From Flagellimonas sp947499585 (GTDB taxonomy: Bacteria > Bacteroidota > Bacteroidia > Flavobacteriales > Flavobacteriaceae): 64,000 nt of DNA. Under the pieces are notes generated by a model. It was not told the DNA's origin. It saw only the letters and a list, made by a program, of their open reading frames with translations, and made no database searches. The position numbers were made by a program, and so were the translations under genes. Position 1 is the stretch's first letter. Every line of letters starts with the position of its first letter. Shown in pieces: positions 7,605 to 16,027 of the stretch. The DNA is taken from NCBI RefSeq assembly GCF_044596045.1, contig NZ_CP138995.1, forward strand, positions 1,054,001-1,118,000, read 5' to 3'.

Positions 7605-9221
7605 ATGAATGCATTTATCCCAGCAACGAAAACGATTTCGTTAAAGCATTATGGAATACTGCACAACAACGTACACTACCAACTCTCTTCTGAAGAACTT
7701 CATGATTTAACTATTGATAAGGATATGGGTAAAGAGGCTTCATCAGGAGCCTTGTCCATACATACTGGAGAGTTTACTGGAAGATCCCCAATGGATCGTT
7801 TTATTGTAAAGGATGCAATTACCGAGGGCAAAGTTTGGTGGGGAAATATAAATATTCCCTTTGATAGTGAAAAGTTTGATAAACTCTATGATAAGGTCAT
7901 AACTTATTTAAATGAAAAAGAACTGTTTGTTCGGGATTGTTATGCGTGCGCGGAAGATGCCTATAAACTTAACATAAGGGTCATTAATGAATATTCATGG
8001 TCCAATATGTTTGCTTATAATATGTTTTTAAGGCCAACAGAAGAAGAGTTGGAAGCTTTTGATCCGGAGTGGACCGTGATCAATGCTCCAGGTTTTATGG
8101 CAGACGCTGCGATCGATGGTACCAGACAGCATAATTTTGCCATTCTTAATTTTTCAAAAAAGATTGCATTAATTGGAGGCACAGGATATACTGGTGAAAT
8201 CAAAAAAGGTATTTTTTCAGCGCTTAACTTTATTCTTCCGGTGTTTAAAAACACATTGCCCATGCACTGTTCGGCCAATGTGGGTGAAGATGGGGATACT
8301 GCAATTTTCTTTGGTCTTTCTGGGACTGGAAAAACAACACTTTCTACTGATCCAAATCGTAAACTGATTGGGGATGATGAACATGGGTGGACTGCAGATA
8401 ACACCGTTTTTAATTTTGAAGGAGGATGCTATGCAAAAGTGATAGATCTTTCAAAAGAAAATGAGCCTGAGATTTATGGAGCTATTAAGCAGGGCGCTAT
8501 TCTGGAAAATGTAATTATGGATGATAAGGGTGTCGTTGACTTTTCAGATACTTCTGTTACCCAAAATACCAGGGTTAGTTATCCCATATATCACATTGAT
8601 AATATTCAACAACCCTCTATAGGTAAAAATGTAAAGAACATTTTCTTTTTAACGGCTGATGCTTTTGGTGTTTTACCTCCAATATCCAAACTTACTCCTG
8701 CGCAAGCAGCATACCATTTTATTTCTGGTTATACGGCCAAGGTTGCTGGCACAGAAGCTGGGGTGGTAGAACCACAACCATCATTTTCTGCATGTTTTGG
8801 AGCTCCTTTCATGCCTTTACACCCTGCCAAATATGCGGAAATGTTAAGTAAAAAAATGAAAGAATCTGGAGTAGATGTGTGGTTGATCAATACTGGATGG
8901 ACCGGAGGCCCATATGGGGTAGGAACCAGAATGAAGCTAAAGTATACTAGGGCTATGATCAGTGCTGCTTTGAATGGAGATTTGGGACTTTACAACTATG
9001 ATAACTACCATATCCATTCCGTTTTTGGAGTTGCACAACCTAGGGAATGCCCTGGGGTTCCAACGGCGGTATTAAGCCCAAGAACAACATGGAACAATGA
9101 TGAAGCATATTATAAAACAGCCTTTAAGCTGACAAATGCTTTTAGAGAGAACTTTAAGAAGTTTGAAGAATATGCAAGTGAGGAAATTAGGCGTGGCGGA
9201 CCGCAGCGATACGCTTTTTAA
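7605..9221 (+). CDS. pckA: phosphoenolpyruvate carboxykinase (ATP)
   Basis: Converts oxaloacetate and ATP to phosphoenolpyruvate, the first step of gluconeogenesis, in the cytoplasm. It is full length at 538 residues. The kinase P-loop is GLSGTGKTT (residues 237-245), followed by the metal-binding LIGDDEHGW. The oxaloacetate-binding GRSPMDRF (near 55) and the C-terminal INTGWTGGPYGVGTRM block are also present. It has its own promoter and a very strong bidirectional terminator shared with the convergent hemD gene. Confidence 0.97.
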   Translation: MNAFIPATKTISLKHYGILHNNVHYQLSSEELHDLTIDKDMGKEASSGALSIHTGEFTGRSPMDRFIVKDAITEGKVWWGNINIPFDSEKFDKLYDKVITYLNEKELFVRDCYACAEDAYKLNIRVINEYSWSNMFAYNMFLRPTEEELEAFDPEWTVINAPGFMADAAIDGTRQHNFAILNFSKKIALIGGTGYTGEIKKGIFSALNFILPVFKNTLPMHCSANVGEDGDTAIFFGLSGTGKTTLSTDPNRKLIGDDEHGWTADNTVFNFEGGCYAKVIDLSKENEPEIYGAIKQGAILENVIMDDKGVVDFSDTSVTQNTRVSYPIYHIDNIQQPSIGKNVKNIFFLTADAFGVLPPISKLTPAQAAYHFISGYTAKVAGTEAGVVEPQPSFSACFGAPFMPLHPAKYAEMLSKKMKESGVDVWLINTGWTGGPYGVGTRMKLKYTRAMISAALNGDLGLYNYDNYHIHSVFGVAQPRECPGVPTAVLSPRTTWNNDEAYYKTAFKLTNAFRENFKKFEEYASEEIRRGGPQRYAF

Positions 9222-9263
9222 AACAAAAAAGGCCCAATCATTTGATTGGGCCTTTTTTGTTTT
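9220..9263. terminator. bidirectional terminator between pckA and hemD
   Basis: Bases 9220-9240 and 9243-9263 form a perfect 21-bp inverted repeat around two T, with GGCCCAATCA / TGATTGGGCC at its top and A/T runs at its base. It works on both strands and ends the convergent pckA and hemD units. The left arm includes two bases of the pckA stop codon. Confidence 0.95.
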
Positions 9264-9278
9264 ATATCGATAACCAGG

Positions 9279-10022
9279 TTATTTATTTACACTGGTTATA
9301 TATTTCTGAAGGGCCATGGTCATAGATGGCGTTTCAGGTGTTGGAGCTTTAATATCTATACGAAGTCCAGCATCTGCAGCAGCTTCTACCGTGCTATTTC
9401 CAAACACTGCGATTCGTGTCCCATTTTGTTCAAAATCGGGAAAGTTTTTAAGTAAAGACTCAATTCCTGAAGGGCTAAAGAATACCAAAACATCATAAGT
9501 TACTTCTCTAAGATCTGACAGGTCACTAATAACTGTTTTGTAGAAGATACCTCGTTTCCAGTCTACTTTAAGCTCATCCAAAATCTGCGGAACTGTAACT
9601 TTAAGTGTATCAGATGATGGTAATAGGAACTTTTCATCCTTATATTTTTTAATAAGCGGAACCAGTTCATTGAACATTCGTTTTCCCACGTAAATTTTCC
9701 GCTTTCTATAAACAACATACTTTTGCAAATAATAAGCAACTGCTTCAGATTGGCAAAAATATTTCATGCTGTCAGGAACTTTAAAACGCATCTCTTCTGC
9801 AATTCTAAAGAAGTGATCTACAGAATTTCTGCTTGTAAGGATAATCGCAGTAAAATTGTTTAAATCAATTTTTTGCTGTCTTACATTTTTAGCTTCTACT
9901 TCCTCTACATGAATAAAAGGTCTAAAATCCACCTTTACTTTTTCTTTTTCGATTAATCGTGAGTAGGGAGAATTTTCTATTTTGGGTTCTGGCTGGGAAA
10001 CCAAAATTGTCTTTACTTTCAT
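9279..10022 (-). CDS. hemD: uroporphyrinogen-III synthase
   Basis: Closes and inverts ring D of hydroxymethylbilane to make uroporphyrinogen III in heme and siroheme synthesis. It has 247 residues, the normal size. The family is weakly conserved, but the two-lobed fold is indicated by TAIILTSRNSVDHFF (near residue 60), KFLLPSSDTLK (near 135), VLVFFSPSGIESLL (near 183) and the C-terminal RIAVFGNSTVEAAADAGLRIDIKAP. The start is close to QPEPKIENSPY, a typical N-terminus in this phylum. It lies directly behind a DUF4271 gene, a gene order I know from Bacteroidetes. Confidence 0.9.
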   Translation of the reverse strand: MKVKTILVSQPEPKIENSPYSRLIEKEKVKVDFRPFIHVEEVEAKNVRQQKIDLNNFTAIILTSRNSVDHFFRIAEEMRFKVPDSMKYFCQSEAVAYYLQKYVVYRKRKIYVGKRMFNELVPLIKKYKDEKFLLPSSDTLKVTVPQILDELKVDWKRGIFYKTVISDLSDLREVTYDVLVFFSPSGIESLLKNFPDFEQNGTRIAVFGNSTVEAAADAGLRIDIKAPTPETPSMTMALQKYITSVNK

Positions 10023-10028
10023 AAGCTT

Positions 10029-10685
10029 TCAATCTTTTAGATAGCTTCCAACTAACACTAAGGGTGCAATTTCGAGTGCGCAAAGGTACAAAATAAAATA
10101 GAAAAAATAGGGAATTATAGCTTTTTGATGGTTCTTCAATAGCCTTGTCAGTCCAATGACATTAATGGAAATAATTAAGATTATAGCAACAGAAAATATG
10201 ATTTTTGAGTCATTTAGAATATAAATAAGAACAATGTTGCTAACGAACATTACCAAACTACTATAGTTGAGGTAGGAGAGTTTGTTGAACAGTAATTCGG
10301 AAATTAACCCTTGAGTATTGAAAACAAATCCTTGGGCAAATTGAAGTAAAATTTTGACGATTTGAAACAACAACAACCCTACTATTATTATAAAAAAAGA
10401 GGAAGGATTGTCATCATTGGGTAATGTAAAAAAGGCCTTCAGCAACAAGAAAATGAATAAAGAAAAGTTGATCAGTTGGAATATGGTCAATAGGATATGG
10501 AACCAATTAAGAAGGCGCCCCTTTTTGTTATAAAGCACAACATACCTATTATTAAAAGGTAATATCATAAAGTTTAAGAATCTATTTCTGAAAAGGTATT
10601 TTCCTAGCGCAAGCACAACCATACTAAAAAACAGAACAATCGTTATCCAATCCAAGGATTCAATAGTTTTATAAACTGGGTTCAT
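10029..10685 (-). CDS. DUF4271 membrane protein
   Basis: A 218-residue inner-membrane protein with about six hydrophobic helices and a charged loop (RYVVLYNKKGRLLNW) near residue 50. It matches the Bacteroidetes-specific DUF4271 family, normally found beside hemD, as here (gap 6 bases). Its start codon overlaps the stop of the upstream glycosyltransferase by four bases, so the three genes are translationally coupled. Function is unknown; a role in envelope or heme biology is only suggested by position. Confidence 0.87.
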   Translation of the reverse strand: MNPVYKTIESLDWITIVLFFSMVVLALGKYLFRNRFLNFMILPFNNRYVVLYNKKGRLLNWFHILLTIFQLINFSLFIFLLLKAFFTLPNDDNPSSFFIIIVGLLLFQIVKILLQFAQGFVFNTQGLISELLFNKLSYLNYSSLVMFVSNIVLIYILNDSKIIFSVAIILIISINVIGLTRLLKNHQKAIIPYFFYFILYLCALEIAPLVLVGSYLKD

Positions 10686-12340
10686 TCTTTTAGTTTAACT
10701 GGTTTACCATTTAGTCCAGGTAGGAGGCCATTTTCAGCTATTCCAATTCTAAAATATCCATGGTTTTCCATTTTAGGTTTTGGTAGCTCAAATTGAAAAA
10801 ATAAGGTGTCCTTCGATTTTAATATAATTTCACTTGATGATTCTGGTTTAACTTTTAAAGGAATCATCTCTTTCACCTGTTTGTACTTGTTAGAATAGGC
10901 AACTGTGTACTTTAGTTCTTCAAGAGGAATGTCAAATTCATAAGGGTTGTACACCTTTAGTGTATATGTGGATTTTTCATGAGGCTCTTCAACAATACAT
11001 TCTAATTTGCGATAAGATTCAAAGTCATTCATGAAGACCCCATAGAAAACTGTCCCGTCAGGGTATGTGTAGGTAATATCACCACTCTTTCTATATTTTG
11101 TGACATAGACTATTTTTTTGTGCCTAACCCGCTCTTCAGAATCATCAATAGAGTACTGATTCTTTCTATACATATGGTTATTGAGAGAGAAAGTCGAGTT
11201 TCCGGAGTAAAACTCATACATAGGGGCACTACGATACGAGTTTTCAAAAATTATTGGAATATCTCCAGCTTTTGAATTTAATTCAGATACCCATTGCTTA
11301 TTTCCGTGTGTTTCAAAAATTATTGGTAATAAAGGGCTGTGAACCAGCCACATCCTAGCATAGATTAGAACTATCATACTAACAATACCCATTCTATACA
11401 TCCATTTTCTGCTATTGGCATTTTCAATAAGATGGTTAAAAGCCAGAATCGCCGTAGGGATAGAGATAATAATGACCCATTGCGTTTGTACTCTTCGATT
11501 AAAACTGGATATAAAAAAGAAAATTACAACTCCGTAGGTTAAATATAATAACGCCTTGGTAAATTTATTGGTAGATTTTGTTTTGATTAATGATAGGTAC
11601 ACCCAATAAAAAAGCAGTCCAAAAATGGCAACAAGATTTACAAAGTAACCCAGGGTAAACTTGGTAAATGAATATGCCTGATTGGGGCGCTCATAAAGAT
11701 GGTATTTAATAGATACAAAATCATTTTGGTACAGCCACAGAAAATGAGGACTGTAACATACCAATGCAACGGCAACTGCTAACCAAGCATTCCTGTCTTT
11801 AATAAGTTTTAAATTGGAAAGGAACACAAATAAAATTACTAAGACCGCATGATACTTGCTGTACATTAAAGCAGCCATTACAACCCCCATGAAGATTGAG
11901 GTCCAAATTGTGGGATTGTTTAGAAAACGCTTGTAAAGCAGCAGGAACAGAGCAGTAAAAAATAGTAAAGGAGTATCAGGCAGTGTTAAAAAGCCATAAG
12001 CATTCATTAGGGTCATTGAGAATAGAAGAAGAAAAAAGTGGATTACATAATCTTTTTTCTTTGGATTATCTATTAGCTCCCATAGAATTAAATATGTGCC
12101 AACAGAAAGGACACAGCTCATAAAACGAACCCCTAACTCTCCATCAAATAAGAAACTACTTAGCTTAATTAAAAAAGCGACCATTGGAGGGTGGTCAAAA
12201 TAGCCCCAATCCAAGTTCTGAGCATAATACCAATAATAAGCCTCATCGTAAATTAGTTCTGTAAAATAACCCTGTACAAGGTTGAGAATAAAAAGAACTG
12301 CCAGGAGAATAAGAAAAAGCCTGGGAAACTTTTGGGTCAT
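10682..12340 (-). CDS. GT39/ArnT-like membrane glycosyltransferase
   Basis: An inner-membrane GT-C enzyme of 552 residues that would transfer a sugar from a polyprenyl-phosphate donor to a protein or lipid outside the cytoplasm. Family signs are the acidic motif in the first periplasmic loop (IYDEAYYWYYAQ), the following DWGYFDHPPM, about ten to twelve membrane helices and a soluble C-terminal domain. I place the start at 12340 (MTQKFPRLFL), because the longer open frame from 12409 adds 23 untypical residues. It is divergent from a polyprenol-phosphate mannose synthase, a likely donor supplier. Confidence 0.87.
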   Translation of the reverse strand: MTQKFPRLFLILLAVLFILNLVQGYFTELIYDEAYYWYYAQNLDWGYFDHPPMVAFLIKLSSFLFDGELGVRFMSCVLSVGTYLILWELIDNPKKKDYVIHFFLLLFSMTLMNAYGFLTLPDTPLLFFTALFLLLYKRFLNNPTIWTSIFMGVVMAALMYSKYHAVLVILFVFLSNLKLIKDRNAWLAVAVALVCYSPHFLWLYQNDFVSIKYHLYERPNQAYSFTKFTLGYFVNLVAIFGLLFYWVYLSLIKTKSTNKFTKALLYLTYGVVIFFFISSFNRRVQTQWVIIISIPTAILAFNHLIENANSRKWMYRMGIVSMIVLIYARMWLVHSPLLPIIFETHGNKQWVSELNSKAGDIPIIFENSYRSAPMYEFYSGNSTFSLNNHMYRKNQYSIDDSEERVRHKKIVYVTKYRKSGDITYTYPDGTVFYGVFMNDFESYRKLECIVEEPHEKSTYTLKVYNPYEFDIPLEELKYTVAYSNKYKQVKEMIPLKVKPESSSEIILKSKDTLFFQFELPKPKMENHGYFRIGIAENGLLPGLNGKPVKLKE

Positions 12341-12410
12341 TAAATGAATTTTAGATGGTTCAAAGTTACAAATATTGACCAATAATATACTTAGTAATGC
12401 ATGCCACAAC

Positions 12411-12442
12411 TTGTAAACGCAACTTATAAAACGTTATTTTTG
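12411..12442 (+). promoter_or_regulatory. predicted promoter of the mannose synthase-pyrC unit
   Basis: TTG at 12411-12413, a 21-base spacer, then TATTTTTG (12435-12442), a full match to TAnnTTTG. The start codon is 19 bases downstream. Confidence 0.55.
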
Positions 12443-12460
12443 CCATCTAATCTTATGTGA

Positions 12461-13189
12461 ATGGCAGACGGTTTAGTTATAATACCAACCTTCAATGAAA
12501 TTGAAAACATTGAAGCCATTATAAAAACGGTTTTTGACTTAAAGAAAGATTTTCATGTTCTTGTAGTAGACGATAACTCACCAGATGGTACTGCTCAAAA
12601 CGTAAAGAAACTGCAAGAACAATTTCCTGAACGCTTATTTCTTGAGGTACGTAAGGAAAAATCTGGTTTAGGAACGGCTTACATTCATGGGTTTAAATGG
12701 GCTCTAGAAAGAGACTATGACTATATTTTTGAAATGGATGCTGATTTTTCGCATCGACCAGCAGATTTGTCCCGATTGCATAGAGCTTGTTTAAATGGAG
12801 CAGATGTAGCGGTAGGTTCTCGATATAAGAAAGGGGTAAATGTGGTCAATTGGCCTCTTTTTAGAATATTACTGTCTTATGGCGCATCATTTTATGTAAA
12901 AATTATCACGGGGATGCAGGTTCACGACCCAACAGCTGGTTTCGTGTGCTATAAAAGAGAGGTTTTGGAAAATATAGATTTGGATGCAGTCCGATTCATT
13001 GGTTATGCATTTCAAATTGAAATGAAGTATAGAGCTTATCTCAAAAAGTACAAAATTGAAGAAGTTTCCATCATTTTTACGGATAGGGTAAACGGAAAGT
13101 CGAAAATGAACTCAGCCATAATAAGAGAAGCTATTTTTGGTGTTTTCGCAATGAAGTTAAGAAGTATATTTTTCAAAAAGAGTTTTTAA
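12461..13189 (+). CDS. polyprenol-phosphate mannose synthase (GT2)
   Basis: Transfers mannose from GDP-mannose to a polyprenyl phosphate on the cytoplasmic side of the inner membrane. Its 242 residues form a single GT-A domain, with IIPTFNEIENIE at the start, VVDDNSPDGTA (residues 36-45), the metal-binding DAD at 93-95 (FEMDADFSHRP) and the acceptor loop VHDPTAGFVCYKR. There is no C-terminal membrane extension, so it is the short Dpm1-like type. Because the gene opposite encodes a GT39-like transferase, the pair probably makes and uses a lipid-linked mannose. pyrC follows after one base. Confidence 0.92.
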   Translation: MADGLVIIPTFNEIENIEAIIKTVFDLKKDFHVLVVDDNSPDGTAQNVKKLQEQFPERLFLEVRKEKSGLGTAYIHGFKWALERDYDYIFEMDADFSHRPADLSRLHRACLNGADVAVGSRYKKGVNVVNWPLFRILLSYGASFYVKIITGMQVHDPTAGFVCYKREVLENIDLDAVRFIGYAFQIEMKYRAYLKKYKIEEVSIIFTDRVNGKSKMNSAIIREAIFGVFAMKLRSIFFKKSF

Positions 13190-13190
13190 A

Positions 13191-14525
13191 ATGTCAAGAA
13201 TCCTATTAAAAAATACCAAGGTTGTTAATGAGAATAGCATTTTTGAAACTGATGTGCTTCTGGATGGAGATTTTATAGCACGCATTGATACGGATATCAC
13301 AGATGATATTGCCAAGGTTATTGATTTAAACGGAGACTATTTGTTACCCGGGGTAATTGATGATCAAGTGCATTTTAGAGAGCCAGGACTTACTCATAAA
13401 GGAACTATAGCTACTGAAAGTAGAGCTGCTCTAGCGGGTGGGATTACCACTTTTATGGAACAGCCAAACACTAATCCCCAAACTACCACTATAGAAAAAC
13501 TTGAGGAGAAATTTGCGATCGCTGCAAAAGATGTCTATGCCAATTATTCCTTTCTTTTTGGAGGTACTAATGATAATCTTGAAGAGCTAAAAAAGCTGGA
13601 TAAAAATGCATGCTCAGGAGTAAAACTGTTCTTAGGGTCTTCAACGGGCAATATGTTGGTTGATGATGAAGCGGTTTTGGAAAATATTTTCAGGAATACC
13701 GAAATGGTAATTTCTACGCATTGTGAAGATGAAGGAACCATACGGGCAAATATGGCCAAATATCAAAAAATGTACGGTGATGATATTCCCATAGCGCTTC
13801 ACCCTATAATTCGAAGTGAAGAAGCCTGCTATCTATCTTCATCAAAAGCAATTGCATTAGCAAAGAAAACAGGAGCTAGATTACACGTATTCCATCTTTC
13901 CACAGGTATTGAGACAGATTTATTCACCAATACGATTCCTCTGGAAGAGAAGAAGATTACAGCAGAAGTGTGTATACATCATCTTTGGTTTTCAGATGAA
14001 GATTATGCAGAAAAAGGAACATTGATAAAATGGAACCCCGCTGTAAAGACCGCAACCGATAGAGAAAAGCTTTGGGAGGCACTTTTGGATGATAGAATAG
14101 ATATTATAGCAACGGACCATGCCCCGCATACCATTGAAGAAAAAGATAATCCGTACACAAAAGCACCATCTGGTGGACCTTTAGTGCAGCATGCCCTATT
14201 GGCGATGCTTCAAAAAGAAAAAGAAGGGAAAATTAGTTTGGAGAAGTTAGTGGAAAAAATGTGCCACAACCCTGCCAAACTTTTTGATATTGATAAGAGA
14301 GGTTTTATACGTGAAGGATATTATGCAGATTTGGTTCAGGTAAATAGAGACTCCCAAAAGGAGGTTACAAAATCCAATATTTTTTATAAATGTGGATGGT
14401 CTCCATTTGAAGGTGTTACTTTTGGTTCCAAAGTGGTGCGCACATTTATAAATGGCCATCTAGGATATGAGAATGGAATTTTCTCTGAAGAGAAAAATGC
14501 CAAAAGGCTTACATTCAACCGATAA
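13191..14525 (+). CDS. pyrC: dihydroorotase
   Basis: Closes carbamoyl-aspartate to dihydroorotate in pyrimidine synthesis. The 444 residues fit class I enzymes. Motifs seen are GVIDDQVHFREPGLTHKG, SGVKLFLGSSTGNM (carboxylated lysine position), STHCEDEGT, ARLHVFHLST and ATDHAPHTIEEKD. The usual HxH metal pair reads Gln-Val-His here; the same substitution is, to my memory, common in flavobacterial PyrC, so it need not mean loss of activity. The gene is packed between the mannose synthase (1-base gap) and a DUF4296 lipoprotein (3-base gap). Confidence 0.95.
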   Translation: MSRILLKNTKVVNENSIFETDVLLDGDFIARIDTDITDDIAKVIDLNGDYLLPGVIDDQVHFREPGLTHKGTIATESRAALAGGITTFMEQPNTNPQTTTIEKLEEKFAIAAKDVYANYSFLFGGTNDNLEELKKLDKNACSGVKLFLGSSTGNMLVDDEAVLENIFRNTEMVISTHCEDEGTIRANMAKYQKMYGDDIPIALHPIIRSEEACYLSSSKAIALAKKTGARLHVFHLSTGIETDLFTNTIPLEEKKITAEVCIHHLWFSDEDYAEKGTLIKWNPAVKTATDREKLWEALLDDRIDIIATDHAPHTIEEKDNPYTKAPSGGPLVQHALLAMLQKEKEGKISLEKLVEKMCHNPAKLFDIDKRGFIREGYYADLVQVNRDSQKEVTKSNIFYKCGWSPFEGVTFGSKVVRTFINGHLGYENGIFSEEKNAKRLTFNR

Positions 14526-14528
14526 AAA

Positions 14529-14951
14529 ATGAGAAAACTAGTTTTATTGTTTTCTGGAATACTTCTTTTTTCATGTGGTAAAAAGGTGATTGAAAAACCT
14601 GAAAAACTTATCCCACAAGAAAAAATGGTTGCCATTTTGCATGATTTGGCAATATTGAACTCAGCCAAGTCATCTTTTAATCATGTGATGGAGGATAAAG
14701 GGATAAAGGTTATGGAGTTCCTTTATCAAAAACATGAGATAGACAGTATTCAATTTTCCCAAAGTGATTTGTATTACGCTTCTGTTCCTCTAGAGTATCA
14801 AGCTATTTATGAAAAAGTAGAAGCGAAGTTGGAAACAAGAAGAGCGACTTTGGAAAAGACAACTAAAAAGAGAAATGATAGTATAAGAGAGGCTCAAAAA
14901 AAGAAGATAGATTCAACTATCAAGCCTAAAGTTGATAAGACCAAGTCTTAG
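14529..14951 (+). CDS. DUF4296 lipoprotein
   Basis: A 140-residue lipoprotein with signal peptide and lipobox LLFSC (Cys16), then a helical DUF4296 domain (LIPQEKMVAILHDLAILNSA to YYASVPLEYQAIYEKV) and a highly charged lysine-rich tail. DUF4296 is specific to Bacteroidetes and often stands behind pyrC, as here, with no known function. The stop overlaps that of the opposite epimerase gene (14948-14951). Confidence 0.88.
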   Translation: MRKLVLLFSGILLFSCGKKVIEKPEKLIPQEKMVAILHDLAILNSAKSSFNHVMEDKGIKVMEFLYQKHEIDSIQFSQSDLYYASVPLEYQAIYEKVEAKLETRRATLEKTTKKRNDSIREAQKKKIDSTIKPKVDKTKS

Positions 14952-15946
14952 TTCTTGAATTTTGCACAACAAAAGGTAATGGCTTCTTCTAAGTTCTCAA
15001 ACTCAAAAGCAATAGCTTGTTTTATTTTTTCACTGCTGTAATTTTCCCTTTTGTACAGTCCTTTGGTCATATTTTTAGTAAGCCTTCTTCGTTTTCCTAG
15101 CAATTTGCTTCGTAACCAATCCCATCGCCAAAAAAATTCTAAAGCCAAGAAAGGGATTTTTTTAGTTGGTGTTTTAACTTCAAGTTTTGGCGCAATTTTT
15201 TGAAATAATTCTTGATATGACAAATTCTCATTTACGAGAATAAATCGTTCCCGTTCTATTTCTGAATCCATGAGTTTTACCATGGAATTTATTACATCAG
15301 CAACGGTTGCAAAACCAGTTCCTCCGGGAAGGAAAGACTTTTTGCCTTTTGAGGCATACGTAAAAAAAGTGCCGCTTCCAGATTTCCAAAATCCAGGACC
15401 TATAACCACTCCGGGGTTAACTACAACAACTGCCAGTCCTTCTTGGGAACCTCTCCAAACCTCAAGCTCGGCATCATGCTTTGTTAATCCGTAAACAGAT
15501 ACATGGGTATCACTCCATTCATTGTCCTCTGTTACGAGTTTATCTTTGATGCTAGAACCTATAGCGGCAATGGAACTGACATAGCAAAGCTTTTTGATAT
15601 TATGTTCCAGACAAAGGTTGACAATGTTTGCAGTACCTTCAATATTGGTTTTAACTAAAGCGGGATACTTATTTGGGTCAAATGAAATGAGTGCAGCACA
15701 ATGGTAAACATATTCAACATCTTGAAAAAGTTCTCGCAGAGAAACGATATCGGTGATGTCTGCTTTTACCCAAATTATTTGGTTCAGTAAGTTTGATGCA
15801 TTGTCAGTATAGTACCCAAAGATTTTGGAAACAGTGTTGATAGCGTCTTCATTTCTATAACTAGCTTTCACCTTTTTTCCATTTTTAACCAAATGAAAGA
15901 GTAAGTGCGAACCTATTAAACCAGTGCCTCCGGTGACTAAAATCAT
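14948..15946 (-). CDS. NAD-dependent epimerase/dehydratase (extended SDR)
   Basis: A 332-residue extended short-chain dehydrogenase. The nucleotide motif TGGTGLIGS is at residues 5-13, the active-site Ser is in CYVSSIAAIG (residues 121-130), and the YxxxK pair is Tyr152 and Lys156 (VYGLTKHDAE). Related proteins reduce dihydroflavonol-like ketones or modify nucleotide sugars; the substrate here is unknown. It is convergent with the pyrC unit, overlapping by four bases, and divergent from tyrS. Confidence 0.9.
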   Translation of the reverse strand: MILVTGGTGLIGSHLLFHLVKNGKKVKASYRNEDAINTVSKIFGYYTDNASNLLNQIIWVKADITDIVSLRELFQDVEYVYHCAALISFDPNKYPALVKTNIEGTANIVNLCLEHNIKKLCYVSSIAAIGSSIKDKLVTEDNEWSDTHVSVYGLTKHDAELEVWRGSQEGLAVVVVNPGVVIGPGFWKSGSGTFFTYASKGKKSFLPGGTGFATVADVINSMVKLMDSEIERERFILVNENLSYQELFQKIAPKLEVKTPTKKIPFLALEFFWRWDWLRSKLLGKRRRLTKNMTKGLYKRENYSSEKIKQAIAFEFENLEEAITFCCAKFKN

Positions 15947-16001
15947 TTAGTAAAAGTACCCATTTGCAGTGAATTTATTCTAGGATGTAAGAACTTCATT
16001 T

Positions 16002-16009
16002 TATATTTG
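16002..16009 (+). promoter_or_regulatory. predicted tyrS -7 box
   Basis: TATATTTG fits TAnnTTTG exactly. The start codon is only 18 bases downstream, so the leader would be about ten bases long. I see no good -33 element. Confidence 0.45.
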
Positions 16010-16027
16010 CACCTACTCTAAAACACT

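Noticed and set aside
12341..12409. Upstream extension of the GT39-like gene (23 residues, MWHALLSILL...)
   Set aside because: It is not like the N-terminus of this family, and the inner start MTQKFPRLFL is followed directly by the first membrane helix.
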